A DNA stretch of 45,000 nucleotides from Cristatella mucedo (GCA_009760855.2 WPIO01000004.1:8347501-8392500); one strand, 5' to 3'. Shown: positions 1 to 12,430, counted from the first letter of the stretch. Translations and numbers: made by a program. Notes: generated by a model not told the origin, from the letters alone.

Positions 1-1025
<1,025 letters not shown>

Positions 1026-1033
1026 TTCTACAG

Positions 1034-1260
1034 CAGCGGTTCTCAACCTGTGGGTCGCTCGACCCCGAAAGGAGGCGACCCCTGCGAAAGGGTCGCTCGA
1101 CCCCAAAAGGGGTCGAGCGACCCTTTCACAGGGGTCGCCTAAGACCATCGGAAAATACGCATTTCCACATTTTGCACACAATAATTTTATGGTTGAGGGT
1201 CGACACAACATGAGGAACTGTATTAAAAAGTCGCAGCATCAGGAAAGTTGAGAACCACCG
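1034..1260. mobile_element. SPIN-like non-autonomous hAT element (MITE)
   Basis: The element begins CAGCGGTTCTCAACCT and ends GTTGAGAACCACCG, so the ends are imperfect inverted repeats with the hAT-style CAG start. It is flanked by TTCTACAG (1026-1033) and TTCTACGT (1261-1268), an 8-bp target duplication with 6 of 8 bases intact. Internal blocks such as GGTCGCCTAAGACCATCGG (about 1134-1152) and ACAACATGAGGAACTG (about 1205-1220) match what I remember of the SPIN (Space Invaders) MITE of tetrapods. SPIN is known for horizontal transfer between vertebrates and some invertebrates. The 227-bp length fits that family. It carries no transposase. Assignment to hAT is strong; the SPIN subfamily call rests on memory of the consensus. 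Confidence 0.85.
1073..1140. repeat. 68-bp near-perfect hairpin inside the SPIN-like MITE
   Basis: Bases 1073-1104 pair with 1109-1140 around an AAAA loop, with a single mismatch (1085 against 1128). The inner 19 pairs (1086-1104 with 1109-1127) are perfect. Confidence 0.95.
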
Positions 1261-1753
1261 TTCTACGTGGAACCAGTCAAGTAGCGAAGGACACAGTGCC
1301 CCTACATAACATGCAGGCGACGATGCGGAGGGAGCCACAAACATCCTAGGATCCACTTACAGCTCAGCACGCTCTTCAATCGATGCTTTGCTTTCCTCCA
1401 CTGCATCCTGTTGCTCATTGGCTGACTTTTTACTCGGGGTGTCTTTTTTTCTGGCTCGTCTACATAAACATGAACAAGCTAAATCGCAGCAGCAAACAGT
1501 CATCGGCCGTCGGGAAGCTGATGCACGGCACAGCACAGCAGTATCGTAAAATCTTTTAATGACATTGGATATGAAGACCTTACAGAATAAAACCTGTACA
1601 GGACTTTGGCCGGTACAGGTACTAGGGAGACATGTGCAAGCATGCACACGCAAAAAGCAAAAACAAGATACTGCTACCACACAGGTAATGCCATCGAGGG
1701 TGCTCGTGAAAGCCTGAGCAACAGGTGCATTGCACATACACATTATACAATTC

Positions 1754-1935
<182 letters not shown>

Positions 1936-2139
1936 ATATCTACGTTGCATCGCATACATGTCTGCCTGCGATTACGGCTGCAACTAGTGTGAATCACAGG
2001 TAGGGGTCGGCCTTGCTATTATTATTAGACAATGTAACAAGCTTTTACTTTTTGTTTTCTCCTGGTTAGTTAGTGTTATTTTGCAATTGCTTATGCCTAA
2101 AAGTATAAAAAGGAGCCACTATTTCGAATAAACTTTGAT

Positions 2140-2185
2140 TTTGTGAACCCACGAGAGCTCGGTTGTGAAGAACAAGCACCTGGAG
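2140..2185 (-). repeat. Possible SINE-B head fragment
   Basis: The tract reading GGTTGTGAAGAACAAGCACCT resembles the head of the SINE at 21255-21565 (GGTTGTGAAAAGCGAGCACCT) in the same orientation, with matching bases upstream as well. It abuts a LINE fragment. It is short and diverged, so the call is tentative. Confidence 0.35.
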
Positions 2186-2189
2186 GTCG

Positions 2190-2550
2190 GCACAGTATCA
2201 ACAGCTGCCAAAGGATCAAGCAAAACAAGCAGACAGACTCTGCCTTAGTCTGCATTGCTGATAAGGTCGTTTTACACCCCCAGCAATGCCGACTCTTTGG
2301 AGGGATTAGCTCAAAAACATGACTGGAAATAATTTGCTAGGTTTGAATTTTAGATACATATGGGTTAAACTGGTCTGCCAATCCTTGTTCAAGTGTCGTT
2401 AATATGAACCGCAGCAGTAAGGAAAAACTAGGTGGAAGTTGCTCAATTTTTCCTGGTTCAGTGTTGCCTTCTTAATGAATGGTCAAACAACTGCCTTTTT
2501 GAAGGGGGTGTAGAAACAAGGCCTGAGGCTATAGATCTACCAATGCCAAA
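2190..2550 (-). mobile_element. LINE fragment (CR1/L2-like), reverse transcriptase part
   Basis: This segment aligns by eye with the RT region of the larger LINE at about 4255-4620, in the same orientation. Shared blocks include AACAAGCAG, TTGCTAGGTTTGA and the stretch encoding the loop before the palm domain. It has no open frame of useful length and is truncated at both ends. Confidence 0.7.
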
Positions 2551-2920
2551 CAGCAATGAGGGCGGTTGAGGGTGTGGTGCTGAGTCTAGCAAGGAGGGCC
2601 ACACGGGGGGGGGCAACTCACTCGAGAACATTTTCTGTGCTGAATACCTTGCTGAATTCCCCTTCGTACAGCCTCTTCTTATCGACTTTGTTTCCATAAA
2701 GTCTCTTTTTTTCAGGAACCGATATTGACTGAATCAGTCCTCTTGAGTGCAGCGATAGAATCAGCCCTTGCATGCGATCGTAGTGCAAGTGCCTACAAAT
2801 AAACGAGAGACTGAGGCAGCGAGGAGCAGCGAGAAGGAGATGGGCCGCGCTCGTGCGCAACCAGCAGCGCAGTACTCGCACGGCACGAGTGCACACTCTC
2901 TCGCATGCGCTCACGATCAG

Positions 2921-3058
2921 GTGTGCGCGTGCACGTGAGCAAAGGTACAGGTGTGCGCGTGCACGTGAGCAAAGGTATATACGCGTGGCGGGCCATGATT
3001 CAGAGGCTGCTAGAAGAGTCAGAAGAGAAGTCAGAAGAGTCATAAGTCAGAAGAGTCG
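2921..3058. repeat. Short tandem duplications
   Basis: A 30-bp unit starting GTGTGCGCGTGCACGTGAGC occurs twice in tandem (2921-2950 and 2951-2979). From about 3013 to 3058 an irregular GTCAGAAGAG repeat runs up to the LINE 3' breakpoint. Confidence 0.85.
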
Positions 3059-5395
3059 AATGGTCAGTGGTGTCATGCTTGATAAACAAGAATAACATGA
3101 TTAGGGGTGACATGCACAGGATCAGCATGCAAGTGTGGTTAGTGACAGCATGCAACAGTGCCAGCACATATAGGCGCATAAAGAACGAATCACAAAGACC
3201 CACTAAATGCTGTCATAAACAGTTGCATTTTTAACTTCTTTCTAAATGTGGTCAAGTCAGGGGATGTCGTGATTCAAGTCGGGAGTGAGTTCCAGGATTT
3301 GGGACCATACGAGCTAAAGGCACGGTATCCAAAGGATTTGAGGTTTGTACGAGGTATAGGTGCTACGATGCTTAGCCTGGTAGGGAGTACATCTGATAGG
3401 TAGGCTGGAGCCAAAGAATGAATGGACCTAAAAGTGAGCCACAAAACCTTGAAGTCGATGCATTGCTTGACTGGTAGTCAGTGCAGGTCGGCAAGAAGTG
3501 GTGTGATGTGGCAACTGTGTGTGACCCTCACGACAGACACGCCTAGCTGCAGAGTTTTGCACCAGCTGTAAGCGCCTGAGTGTGCAGGCCGGTAGACCAG
3601 CAAGCAGTGAGTTACAGAAGTCAAGCCGGGATGTCACACTGCATGGACCAATTTAGATGTGGTTTCCTTGTCTAAGCAAGCCCAAACGGTAGCAATGTTA
3701 TGTAGCTGAAAGTAGGCAGACTTGATTGTGGAGCTGCTGTGGTCGTCTAACGAAAGGTCACTTTGGAACATAATACCTAGATTTCGTGCAGATTCAAAAA
3801 GTGATAAACTGGTGGAGCTGATTTTGAGCGTTGGTTTTCCTATTTCTGAATCACACTTGGTTTGCCCATTGATACTGAGTTGGTTGCATCACCATTCAAT
3901 TTAAGAAAGTTTGCTGCCATCAATGTGCGGATGTCACCAATACATGTAGCAAAGATGTATAGAGAATTCGACGAGCTGGAGGGATCAAAGTAAAGGTAAA
4001 AGTGAGTGCCATCTGCATATAAGTGAAAGCCTAGATTGTGTTGGGCGATCACAACGACAAGAGGGTGAGTATAAATCGTTAACAGAAGCAGAACGAGTAC
4101 AGAGCCCTGAGTATCACTGTACTTAAGTGGTCTTTTGGATGACCTTGGTCTGTTCACAATACTCTGGAGTGTTTGACTGAGATGGGACCTGAACCATTGC
4201 AGTGCAGTGCCAGTGATGCCCAGGTAAGATGCGAGACGCTCAAGCAATACTTTGCAATCAATAGTACCGAATGCTTCCGAAAGATCAGGCAGAACAAGCA
4301 GAGATTTTACCCAAGTCTACATTCCTGGGAAGGTCGTAATACACCCTAAGCAATGCTGACAGTGGAATGATAAGCTCTAAATCCAGACTGGAACTTACTT
4401 GCTAGGTTTGAGGTCTCAATATATAAGAGTTGAGCTGGTCTGGTACAACTCATTCCACTGTCTTTGATAGGTATGACTCATTTCAGTGTCTTTGATAGGA
4501 ATGGGAGAAGGGAGACTGAACAAAAGCTGCACAAGTTTAGTGTTACTTTCTTATTCCATAGCCTAACAACAGCCTTTTTGAAAGGTGCGGAGACATGACC
4601 TGAGGCTAAGGACTTATTTATTATGTTAGTTATGCATGGCAGCAGCAAATCTACGCATTGTAGAAGTAGGGCAGTGGATATAGGGTCTTGAGGACTATTA
4701 ATCAATCTTCTTTGACTGTGAGATGAATTTCAGGATAAGGTCACTCGTGGCCCCCTTGAATTTAGTCATTGAGGTAGTGCTCGTAATTGAGAGACATGTG
4801 TCCTGTGTTGATCTTATTGAGGGGCAGGAGTCCAGAGGGGATGCTGCTACCTTAGGGATGGACTCTTACTTTGTCTATCTTGCTAACAAAGAAGCTAGAG
4901 AAACGATCGGTTAGGTCACCATAAGGATCACTAGGTAAGTAGCTAATCTGGAAGTAGTTAAGGAGATGGTTGATAGCAGCCATCAGCAATTTTGGACTGT
5001 GCATCCGTGATTCAAACAGCAATATTTTTGAAGGGGCTAGACTTTGCTTTCTCTAGTATCGACTTCGTATGCCTGAAAATGGACAGTCAGTCCTGATCTT
5101 TTGTATGCTTTCTCAAACCACGATTAGTAGACCTAGCTAGTTAAATGTCTACGGTAAACCACAGGCCGTCTGGGCAAGGGGCGCATTTCACTTAGTTATA
5201 GGTGCAAACTCGTTAAGCATGTCAGCAAGTGTCGTGTCATAGCATTCTGACCAATAACGACAGGCTGGAAGAGAGATCGAGCAATACGGGCAAAGAAGGT
5301 ACGGCATCGATGGCAAGGTTCTTGAAGTTCCACGATTCCCAGATGATTTTGGATGCATGCAGGTAGTTGTCACTTGTCCTGATGAGCATTCGATT
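3058..5395 (-). pseudogene. 5'- and 3'-truncated CR1/L2-like LINE, broken ORF2
   Basis: Read on the minus strand, this is the longest LINE relic in the window. The order of recognisable parts is: end of the endonuclease domain and linker (about 5390-4720, with YDTTLADMLNEFAPITK), early RT (about 4705-4480, with DPISTALLLQCVDLLLP and INKSLASGHV), RT palm (about 4247-3840, with LGFHLYADGTHF where the catalytic YADD is now YADG), and the C-terminal region (about 3637-3428, with [14 protein letters not shown] and [12 protein letters not shown]). Stops and frameshifts separate these blocks. The terminal hairpin tail is missing. It sits in the same orientation as several other LINE relics. Placement in the CR1/L2 group comes from these motifs; the exact clade is not decided. 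Confidence 0.9.
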
Positions 5396-6593
5396 TTTAT
5401 TCTGAGAACAAATTCAAATAGGAACGTTGAGACACTATAATTATCATAGAGATACAGTTAGCGACATGAATAGTCACGATAGGAGTAGGCAGCGATAAGG
5501 ACAGATACCGCTAGCTGCCACTGCCTCATCTAGCTGAGATCTACACACACGTGCATACTAGAACTGCTGCTATAGGTCAGATAAAGCTTAACGTCGACAT
5601 TTGGTTAACTACACACGCAGCAAACAAAATATATGAATAATGGTTACCAACTTTGGGATAAATTAGCCTAGACTACACTAAACTTGCAAGCTGTAATGTG
5701 TGGATAACTCTGCTCTTATGCACACCACGTTTCAGTTAAACCTCAGCTACTCTTGCTTGCGAGCATGCGACTGTTGCTTTGCTTTATCAAGGGCAGCACA
5801 CACACCTTCAACGGAGATGCTGATCTCACAGGCTGTAGTTATAATGGTAAGAACTACGCCAGCGAATCGCTGGTAAAGGTAAGATAACGCTCGGCTGATC
5901 CAACAGCATCACTAACACAGCGGCAGACAAGCCTCTGGGGGCTACCGACCACTTGAAGCAGGCAACTGAGTATCGTAGCCAACTTTACAATGCATGATTA
6001 TAATACAGAGAGCTGCATAACCGTGTAATAAAGCACTTGTGCTTCAAAAGAGGTAGCTTGTATCTACTAGGCTGGCACACCAATCACCACTAGTAGTAAT
6101 AGTCAGGAGAAGCTCAGAAAGCATTACTTCGATGCTATCGAGCGACGAACGCAGTCGATCCTGGGTAGTCTGAATAAGGTGAATTTTGCTAAAAAGGTGC
6201 GTTTTTTAACTACAGAAGGGTGATCGCGAGAGGGGTACACAAGACCTCGCAGTGTCCATGTTCCCCACTCCACTATTCGCGACTAGTCTGGGTGAAGCAC
6301 GTAGGAGACGCATGAAAAAAATCCTCTGCCACTAAAATGAGATTAACGATAGCGAAAGACATAAGCTGTGGTCTCAATCAGATAAGCGCTGTAGTCGTAG
6401 TCTCTAGTGATGAGGCATCCTTTACCACGTACCGGCTGATCGACCGCGCAGGAGTAGGAAGATGTCTCTTCAGCAGAAATCTGAAGGCACCTGATATGAA
6501 AAAAGCTGGAAATTCCAGAAAGAGCATCTCAAAAAACTAGCTCTACTTTCTAGGAGCTCCCGCTATTACTGCCACTACTGGAAGCTACTCCCT
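5396..6593. other. Unassigned stretch
   Basis: No coding exon, RNA gene or repeat that I can support. Open frames are short and there is no clear GT-AG exon. Confidence 0.5.
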
Positions 6594-6788
6594 GGGCGGC
6601 GCCATGGCGATATTATCACGTAACACTCCCTTGACTTTTATATAAAAGGTGTAAGACCTGAAAAATTTATCTATCTACATATATATATATATAATTAAAA
6701 TAAATGACTTGTATTTAAAGCTTTTATTAATATAGAGGTGTTTCTAAAACTGAGTGTTTCTACTGCATCGTACCTCATGGCGCCGCCC
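6594..6788. mobile_element. Candidate MITE with 13-bp perfect terminal inverted repeats
   Basis: GGGCGGCGCCATG at 6594-6606 is matched by its exact reverse complement at 6776-6788. The 169-bp interior is AT-rich, unlike the ends, and includes a short TA run near 6680-6693. I see no convincing target-site duplication, so the superfamily is unknown and a chance inverted repeat is not excluded. Confidence 0.5.
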
Positions 6789-6929
6789 TGTTATGTATTG
6801 CTAATCCTTATACCCAGAGTTTCTCCCATTAGCGCTTTTTTGTATTCTTAACAGGTAAAACAATGTTCACAGCTCTATTACCGATATGTTTTGGTGAATG
6901 AATATAACTGCTTTTCTGCTGTGCAATTA

Positions 6930-7600
6930 AATTAAGGTGGCGTAGTCGGCCAATCTTTCGCGGAGCCGGTGAAACCAGCTTCTATAAGTTTATCAACGGA
7001 CCGACGGGTTTGAGGTTGGTTGTGAAACTCGCATGAGCGGAAGCATGTCCGAGCGTGGCAATAGAATGAGCTAAGTAACCGCACGACCGCCCGACGACGA
7101 ACCGCTCAATGAGTGTCACCATCAACACTTACAGCCCTAGAAAGAGCCTAGTTCTCTGAGGCGCTATATCAAGCGTATCATTGTTGTTATAACGGTCCGA
7201 AACCGAAGCGGAAAAGCAGCAGGTCCGGCGAGTGAATAGAATGCGTGAGAATCCAAAATTTTTTCGGCTGCGATCGCCCGTGCCGGGAGCTTTGCTTTCC
7301 GGGAGCCAGAAGGAGTATAGTAGCAGCGCTTGGGCAGCCGGCGATTGGTGGCAGGCACGATGCTTCGCAGAGGCATCATTCTCTACAAATGTATCGGTAT
7401 TATTCTGCCCGGGGAGGGCTGAGCGACCGAGGCGCTGTGAGCCCAGCAGCTCTAGCAGTGCTCGCCGTGTTGTCTGAGAATGCCCGCTCCTTATTCTCGA
7501 GCGCTACATGGCGGGCCGCGGTGTGCAGGTTGGGCTAGTGCTTAGTGTTTACATGTTAGCGGAAGTAGCGTCCCGTGTATTCGCATGAGGCGGGATCGCT
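6930..7600. other. GC- and CpG-richer stretch, function unknown
   Basis: Local base composition shifts to CpG-rich sequence with overlapping short open frames on both strands, none of which resembles a known protein. It could be a promoter or first-exon region of the gene whose exons start at 13121, but no TSS or donor can be tied to that gene. The motif TGGCGTAGTCGGC near 6937-6949 resembles a tRNA-Ser-type retroelement primer-binding site, but I see no flanking LTR. Confidence 0.3.
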
Positions 7601-8053
7601 TATGTGCGCGTAGCGGCTGTAGCTCTCGAGTCCGATACCCAAGCCGTCGTGTGCCAGCCCGAGGTTGTGTCGAAACCAAGGGGGCGGGGCAGCGAGCTAG
7701 CAGGGGCTTCGCACTGAGATTCGAGACAAAGCTCTCGGGGCACTAAACGAGTCTGTATAATAATAACACGACGAATATTGTTATTATTAATATGCACACT
7801 ACGGGACGCCTCGCGCGGTGTACCACTAACTTTAATCGTAGCAAGCGGCTGTCAGAGCAGCATTGCCTGAGTTCGAGACTAGCAAGCGCTCGTGCTGCAA
7901 AAGTCAGTGACATTGGCAAATTTCGTGAGTTCGAGCCGTCCATTGAAGTAGACGAATTAGTTAGACCGTGGTAAGCCTTAGAGATAGCGACTTGAGCTTC
8001 CGAGGAGGGCTCTTGAATTATTTTTCACGAGTGTTTCTTTCTCTCGGCTTTTC
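7601..8053. other. Unassigned stretch
   Basis: No supported gene. A small inverted repeat of ATAATAACA and TGTTATTAT type lies near 7759-7788. Confidence 0.5.
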
Positions 8054-8101
8054 TTTGTCTCTCGCTCGGACTCGGACTTTGTCTCTCGCTCGGACTCGGA
8101 C
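8054..8101. repeat. Two tandem 24-bp units
   Basis: The unit starting TTTGTCTCTCGCTCGGACTC occurs at 8054-8077 and 8078-8101, inside a CT-rich stretch. Confidence 0.9.
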
Positions 8102-8659
8102 TTTCTCGGCCTCTCTCGACTCGGGCTTTTCTTTTTCTCGATCATTCTCTCATCATCTCGATCAGTATTTTGCTCCATTTAGCCGGCAAAGATATGCTGC
8201 TGTGCGTGCACTCGGTATTTCGCCCATTCGTTGGATCTTCGCTGCAGATAACCTCACGAAAGCCAAGTGCCCACGAAAGCCAAGTGCTGTTTTCTAGACT
8301 GCTATGACCTGCTGCTTCGATACCACTAAAGTTTGACCTCCGCCTGGAAGCCGCGTTGGCCGAAGTGCTAAATCTGCCATCCAGCGCCTCCTCAGACCGC
8401 AGCAGCTAGGAGCCGTACGGTTGGTCATGATTGGTCATATGTGAGTAATTGCGACAGCTACGTACTGGCATACAGTAGTACAGTACAAACAGTTGTAAAT
8501 GGTTCAATTGTTTTCAGGCTAGAGCAGCACAAGCTTATGTCGTGGTGGAGATTGGTACACTTGCTGTGTTCTTGCGTGTATGCAGTGCTCAGAAAATGAA
8601 AGCTTAATCCTCAAAATCGGCTCGGCCAGTGTGTCTACCCCCATTTTGTGTATCTTGTT

Positions 8660-9230
8660 CTAAAGTGACCTTTCACAAGGTGACCCCACCAGCTCGACAG
8701 TTAAGTCGGCCTACTTCCAGCTATGAACCACTGCAAAGACATGTGCCTGCTTAGATAACGATACCACAGCCAAGTTGTTCAATGCATCTGTGACATCCAG
8801 TCCAGACATCGGTAACTCAATACTCGCAGGTTTTCCTCCTATGCATTAAGAGTGTACAGTTGGTACAAAACTGTACAGCTAGGGGTTTGTGTCGTGAGCA
8901 AGCAGTTGTCACATTTACCACTTCTCACCTCCCTACACTGGCTCACCATCAAGCATAGCATCGACTTCAGCAGCCTGTCACTCACTTTTATATCCCTGCA
9001 TTGTTCATGCTTTAGCCTACTTGTTCAAAATACTTCCCAATCAGGCCGGGCACTATATCACTCCCCACCCACCTGCTTCTGACTCGAGTCGTTTAGTAGT
9101 GCCTCCGACCAACCTTAAATCTTTAGGAAACCGTGCCTTCAGTTTGCATGCTCCTAAAGCCTGGAACTCATTGCCGACTGACGTCACGACATCTCCATTT
9201 ACTTTGTCCATCTAAATTGCTCTTTTATGT
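8660..9230 (+). pseudogene. LINE 3' ORF fragment (CR1/L2-like), plus strand
   Basis: Translation in mixed frames gives the C-terminal LINE region: LHWLTIKH (about 8938-8961), the DSSRLVVPPTNLKSLGNRAF block (about 9080-9139) and HAPKAWNSLPTDVTTSP (about 9148-9198). The same order occurs at 11542-12081. Frameshifts and stops interrupt it, and it ends without the hairpin tail. Confidence 0.8.
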
Positions 9231-9355
9231 GCTTAATAATGTTCATGATGTGCAAATTATTACTTGACCAATTGAATGAACGTTTTACAGTGAATTTAAA
9301 TTGCACTGTCTACGTAGCTCCAAGGAAGGCAGGTGACCAGTCAACCACACGTGAC

Positions 9356-9436
9356 ATAATAATAATTGTTATAGTAACACATTGCGTAGCAACCAAGAGA
9401 ACTAAATCTTTTCCTAGGCACTGTACATGTCGTGGA
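9356..9436 (-). repeat. Diverged LINE/SINE 3' tail
   Basis: On the plus strand, an ATAATAATAATT run, AAGAGAACTAAATC and TCCTAGGCACTGTACATG appear in the order of the conserved tail seen at 32213-32300. Mutations have destroyed much of the stem. Confidence 0.5.
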
Positions 9437-9469
9437 AGGAAGCACACATCAGCTGAGCACTGATAATAG

Positions 9470-11100
9470 CATTGTAGAATTCCAGCGCGTGTAAGCATGC
9501 AAAGGTCAATGTACACGTTGACAGAGCAACGTACAAGCAGTCGCACAGGCAAGTCTCAGTCTCAGGGCCCAGTATTCAACATCGGCAGGAGATCGTTGGA
9601 GATCAGTGGCGGCACACTGCTGCTGATCTCGCGGATGCACTTTCCTGCCCTTCTTGCTAAGGAGAGCTGTGCATACTGTAAATAATCAACTCTCCGATTG
9701 TTACAGCCAAACAATCGAGCAAGTATTTTGAGGGCTACTTACGTGGCCAGCAGTGACCCGCTACGTATCTATCTGGCCACTACTCCTTGCCCATCGTCTT
9801 GCCCATAGATGCATGACAGCACCCAACCCAAATTACTCTTGCCGGCAGCCCTGGTTAGAGCTCCTGCATTCATGAGATGCTAAATGCTCTCAACTGCCGA
9901 TGTGTGGCTATCTTGGCCAAGTTCCGGTAGACACAACTGTTCAGCGCTTTTCAAATGCAGGCCTTCTTCTGATTACTCTGTGGTGTGCTTACATTGGTGT
10001 CACTACCACAGCCGTCCCAACGTGGAGCTGGAAGGAACCGGTCATCTTACCGTCAGTAGCTACTTAATGCATAAGAAAGCAGCTCTTCTTGAGGAGGTTT
10101 GGTATCTGCAGTACTCCAAACCATAAGGCTTCGGCACCGTGATAGTGAATGCAATGGCTCATCATGAGAACCTGCCATGCCGCATTTAGTGAATGCTGTG
10201 GGGTATCGTGAGAAACTGCAAGCCGTTCAGTGGCCCCAGCAGCAGCAGTCAGGACCTGACCTCAGCTTTGGTAGCATGGACCTTGACCTCTTGCTTCTTG
10301 CTCATCGGGGGGGGGGGGGTGTGTGCATTCGAGTTATAGACTTGGCTGTGCAATAACCCGTATGCTGCCAGATTCAGTGTACTCGTTTGCGAGCTTGCAG
10401 ATCGAGGCATATTTGTCGGCGAAGCCATCGAAGCTTTTCGAATTACAGCCCTTTTGGAAATGCTCCCCTGCTTCTTGCTTTTCGCAATCGTGTCAGTATC
10501 TGAACAGCTGGCGCTAGTTGTCATAATTATGCAAATGCTTGGGTTGATTTGTCGACCCATTTCCTGCTGACGGTAAATGTCGGTGTTGCACAATTTTCAC
10601 ATAGCGATGGATGAAATGCCTCGACTATCAAACCAGGCTCAAAGATCCAAGCACAAGGGTGATCTGCCGGCGCTGATCTGTTGCTGACCAAGTGCATGCT
10701 CATAGATTGCAGTCGGCTCAGACTCTGTCCTAGGCTGTAGGCCCACTGCTGACGGTCTGCCTTTGGAATAGGTCTGCTCATGTCCGAGTCGTGACTACAT
10801 GTGAATGGAGAAAGTTTGGCCCCTAAAGCGGTCAGGCACCGGTCTGCGACTATGGATGTGGCACTTGCAGCTGTCTAGGTGTCTTCTGTACTCCATCCTT
10901 GTTAAGTTAGAGTAGGTGATTAGGAAAGGAGCGAGCCAATCCAAACAGTCCGGTCGGGTTTCTCTTTTCTGCCTGCTGTCAGCATGTTGTAGGATTTTTT
11001 TTATTTGTGATTAATGCATTTCATTATGCCAAGGCGTGTTTTTTTTATAAGATAAGACGCGCATCTTTCATCCTAAGAGAGCCCAGTTTCTTTCTAGACA
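9470..11100. other. Unassigned stretch with G13 run
   Basis: No supported gene. A run of 13 G lies at 10307-10319. Open frames on both strands near 10249-10781 have no recognisable family. Confidence 0.5.
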
Positions 11101-11104
11101 CAAT

Positions 11105-11541
11105 ACGCATGCTGAAAAGGAAGCATGCTAGTTGGTTAGTGATGGCAGGTGCAGTATCAGGGTGCATCAGCACACAGAGGACAATGCACACGAACCCAGC
11201 AAATGCTGTGAGGAGCAGTTGGATTTTTAGCTTATTTTTAAATTTTCTAAGTCAGGGGAGGTTATGACATCAGTCTGTAGTGAATTCCAGGCTTTAGGAG
11301 CATGCAGTCTAAAGACGTGGTCTCCTAAGGATTTCAGGTTAGCTTGAGGCAAAGCAAAGCAACTTGTCAGACAAGCGGATGTCAAGATGCCTAGCCTGAC
11401 TAGGATGTAGTTCGGATAGGTATTCTAAAGCAAGAGAATCAAAAATCTTTAAAAACTTATAAGTGAGTGATGGGACCTTAAAGTCGATGCGATGCTTGAC
11501 GGGGCTGACTTCACTGGGAAGCTGATGTGGTCGTCTAGCAA
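11105..11541 (-). pseudogene. LINE 3' fragment, minus arm of a head-to-head pair
   Basis: In minus sense it begins with the LINE segment TAGACGACCACATCAGC, jumps over about 200 bp of the expected C-terminal coding region, and resumes at the region encoding the HRIDF-like block. It then reaches the PKAWNS-like block (about 11280-11300) and the start of the 3' UTR. It meets the plus-strand copy at 11542 at the same LINE position. Confidence 0.75.
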
Positions 11542-11564
11542 TTCATTAGACGACCACATCAGCT
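11521..11564. repeat. Palindromic junction between two LINE copies
   Basis: GCTGATGTGGTCGTCTA (11521-11537) is the exact reverse complement of 11547-11563, with a 9-bp spacer. The next outward pair (11520 with 11564) also matches. The arms are the same LINE sequence in opposite orientations. Confidence 0.95.
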
Positions 11565-12262
11565 CCATAGTCAAGTCTGCCTACTTTCAGTTACATAGCA
11601 TGCTAAAATTCGGGCTTGTTTAGAAAGAGATACCACATCTAAGTTGGTCCATGCATCTGTGACATCCCGTCTTGACTTCTGTAGCTCACTACTTGCTGGT
11701 CTACTGGCCGGTGTACGCAGGCGCTTACAGCTGGTGCAAAACTCTGCAGCTAGGCTTGTCTGTCGTGAGCATCACGGTTGCCAGATCATACCACTTCTTG
11801 CCGACATGCACTGGCTACCAGTCAAGCAACACGCTCCAGCCTACCTATCAGATGTACTGCCCTACCAGACTAAGCATCGTACCACCTGCTTTTCGGAATC
11901 TAGCTGTTTACCTATACCTCGTACAAACTTCAAATTCTCTGTAGTCCGTGCATTCAGTTCGTATGTTCCCAAAGCCTGGAACTCACTCCCGACTTGCCTT
12001 GCGACATCTCCTGACATGACCACATCTAAAAAGAAATTAAAAATGCACCTATTTGTGACAGCATTTAGTGGGTCTTTGTGATTTGTCCCTTATGTGCTTA
12101 TGCGTGCTGACACTGTGCATGCTGCCGCTAGCCACACTTGCATGCTGACCCTGTGCATGTCACCCCTAACCATGTTATTCATGTTGTTTATCGAGCATGA
12201 TATCACTCACCATTCGATCGTGTTTCCTTTGCAGCAATTATAAAGCACCTAGAAATAATAAT
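11542..12262 (+). pseudogene. LINE C-terminal ORF and 3' UTR (CR1/L2-like), plus strand
   Basis: The 11644-12081 frame is open and reads [56 protein letters not shown] and YVPKAWNSLPT, the standard end of a CR1/L2-type reverse transcriptase. The 3' UTR follows to the first half of the hairpin tail at about 12262, where another LINE fragment is inserted. Confidence 0.9.
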
Positions 12263-12430
12263 GATAATAATAATGTACTTGAGAAAGCGCCCTCAGAGAA
12301 CTTAATCTCTTTCTAGGCGCTTTACATTTGCTGCAAAGGGAAATGCAATTGAATGGTAAGTAAAATCATGCTTGAAAAACAAACAAAATGAATAACATGG
12401 TTAGGGGTGACATGCACAGGGTCAGCATGC
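12263..12430 (-). mobile_element. Short LINE 3' end inserted in another LINE's tail
   Basis: It reads, on the plus strand, an ATAATAATG run, AAAGCGCCCTCAGAGAAC, TCTTTCTAGGCGCTTTAC and then LINE 3' UTR sequence to CAGCATGC. It is therefore an extremely 5'-truncated copy in minus orientation. It splits the hairpin of the plus-strand copy between CCTAG and the AAAGAAATTGCGTTCTCTG remnant; only an AAA-like duplication is visible. Confidence 0.8.

Noticed and set aside
2033-2190. Possible solo LTR (TGTAAC start, TATAAAAAGG, AATAAA)
   Set aside because: There is no matching 3' end or target duplication, and its right part resembles the SINE-B head.
2921-3058. Regular spaced repeats that might suggest a CRISPR-like array
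   Set aside because: There are only two adjacent 30-bp copies and an irregular short repeat, with no spacers, in a eukaryotic context.
6937-6949. Primer-binding-site-like TGGCGTAGTCGGC
   Set aside because: No LTR boundaries or gag/pol sequence were found around it.
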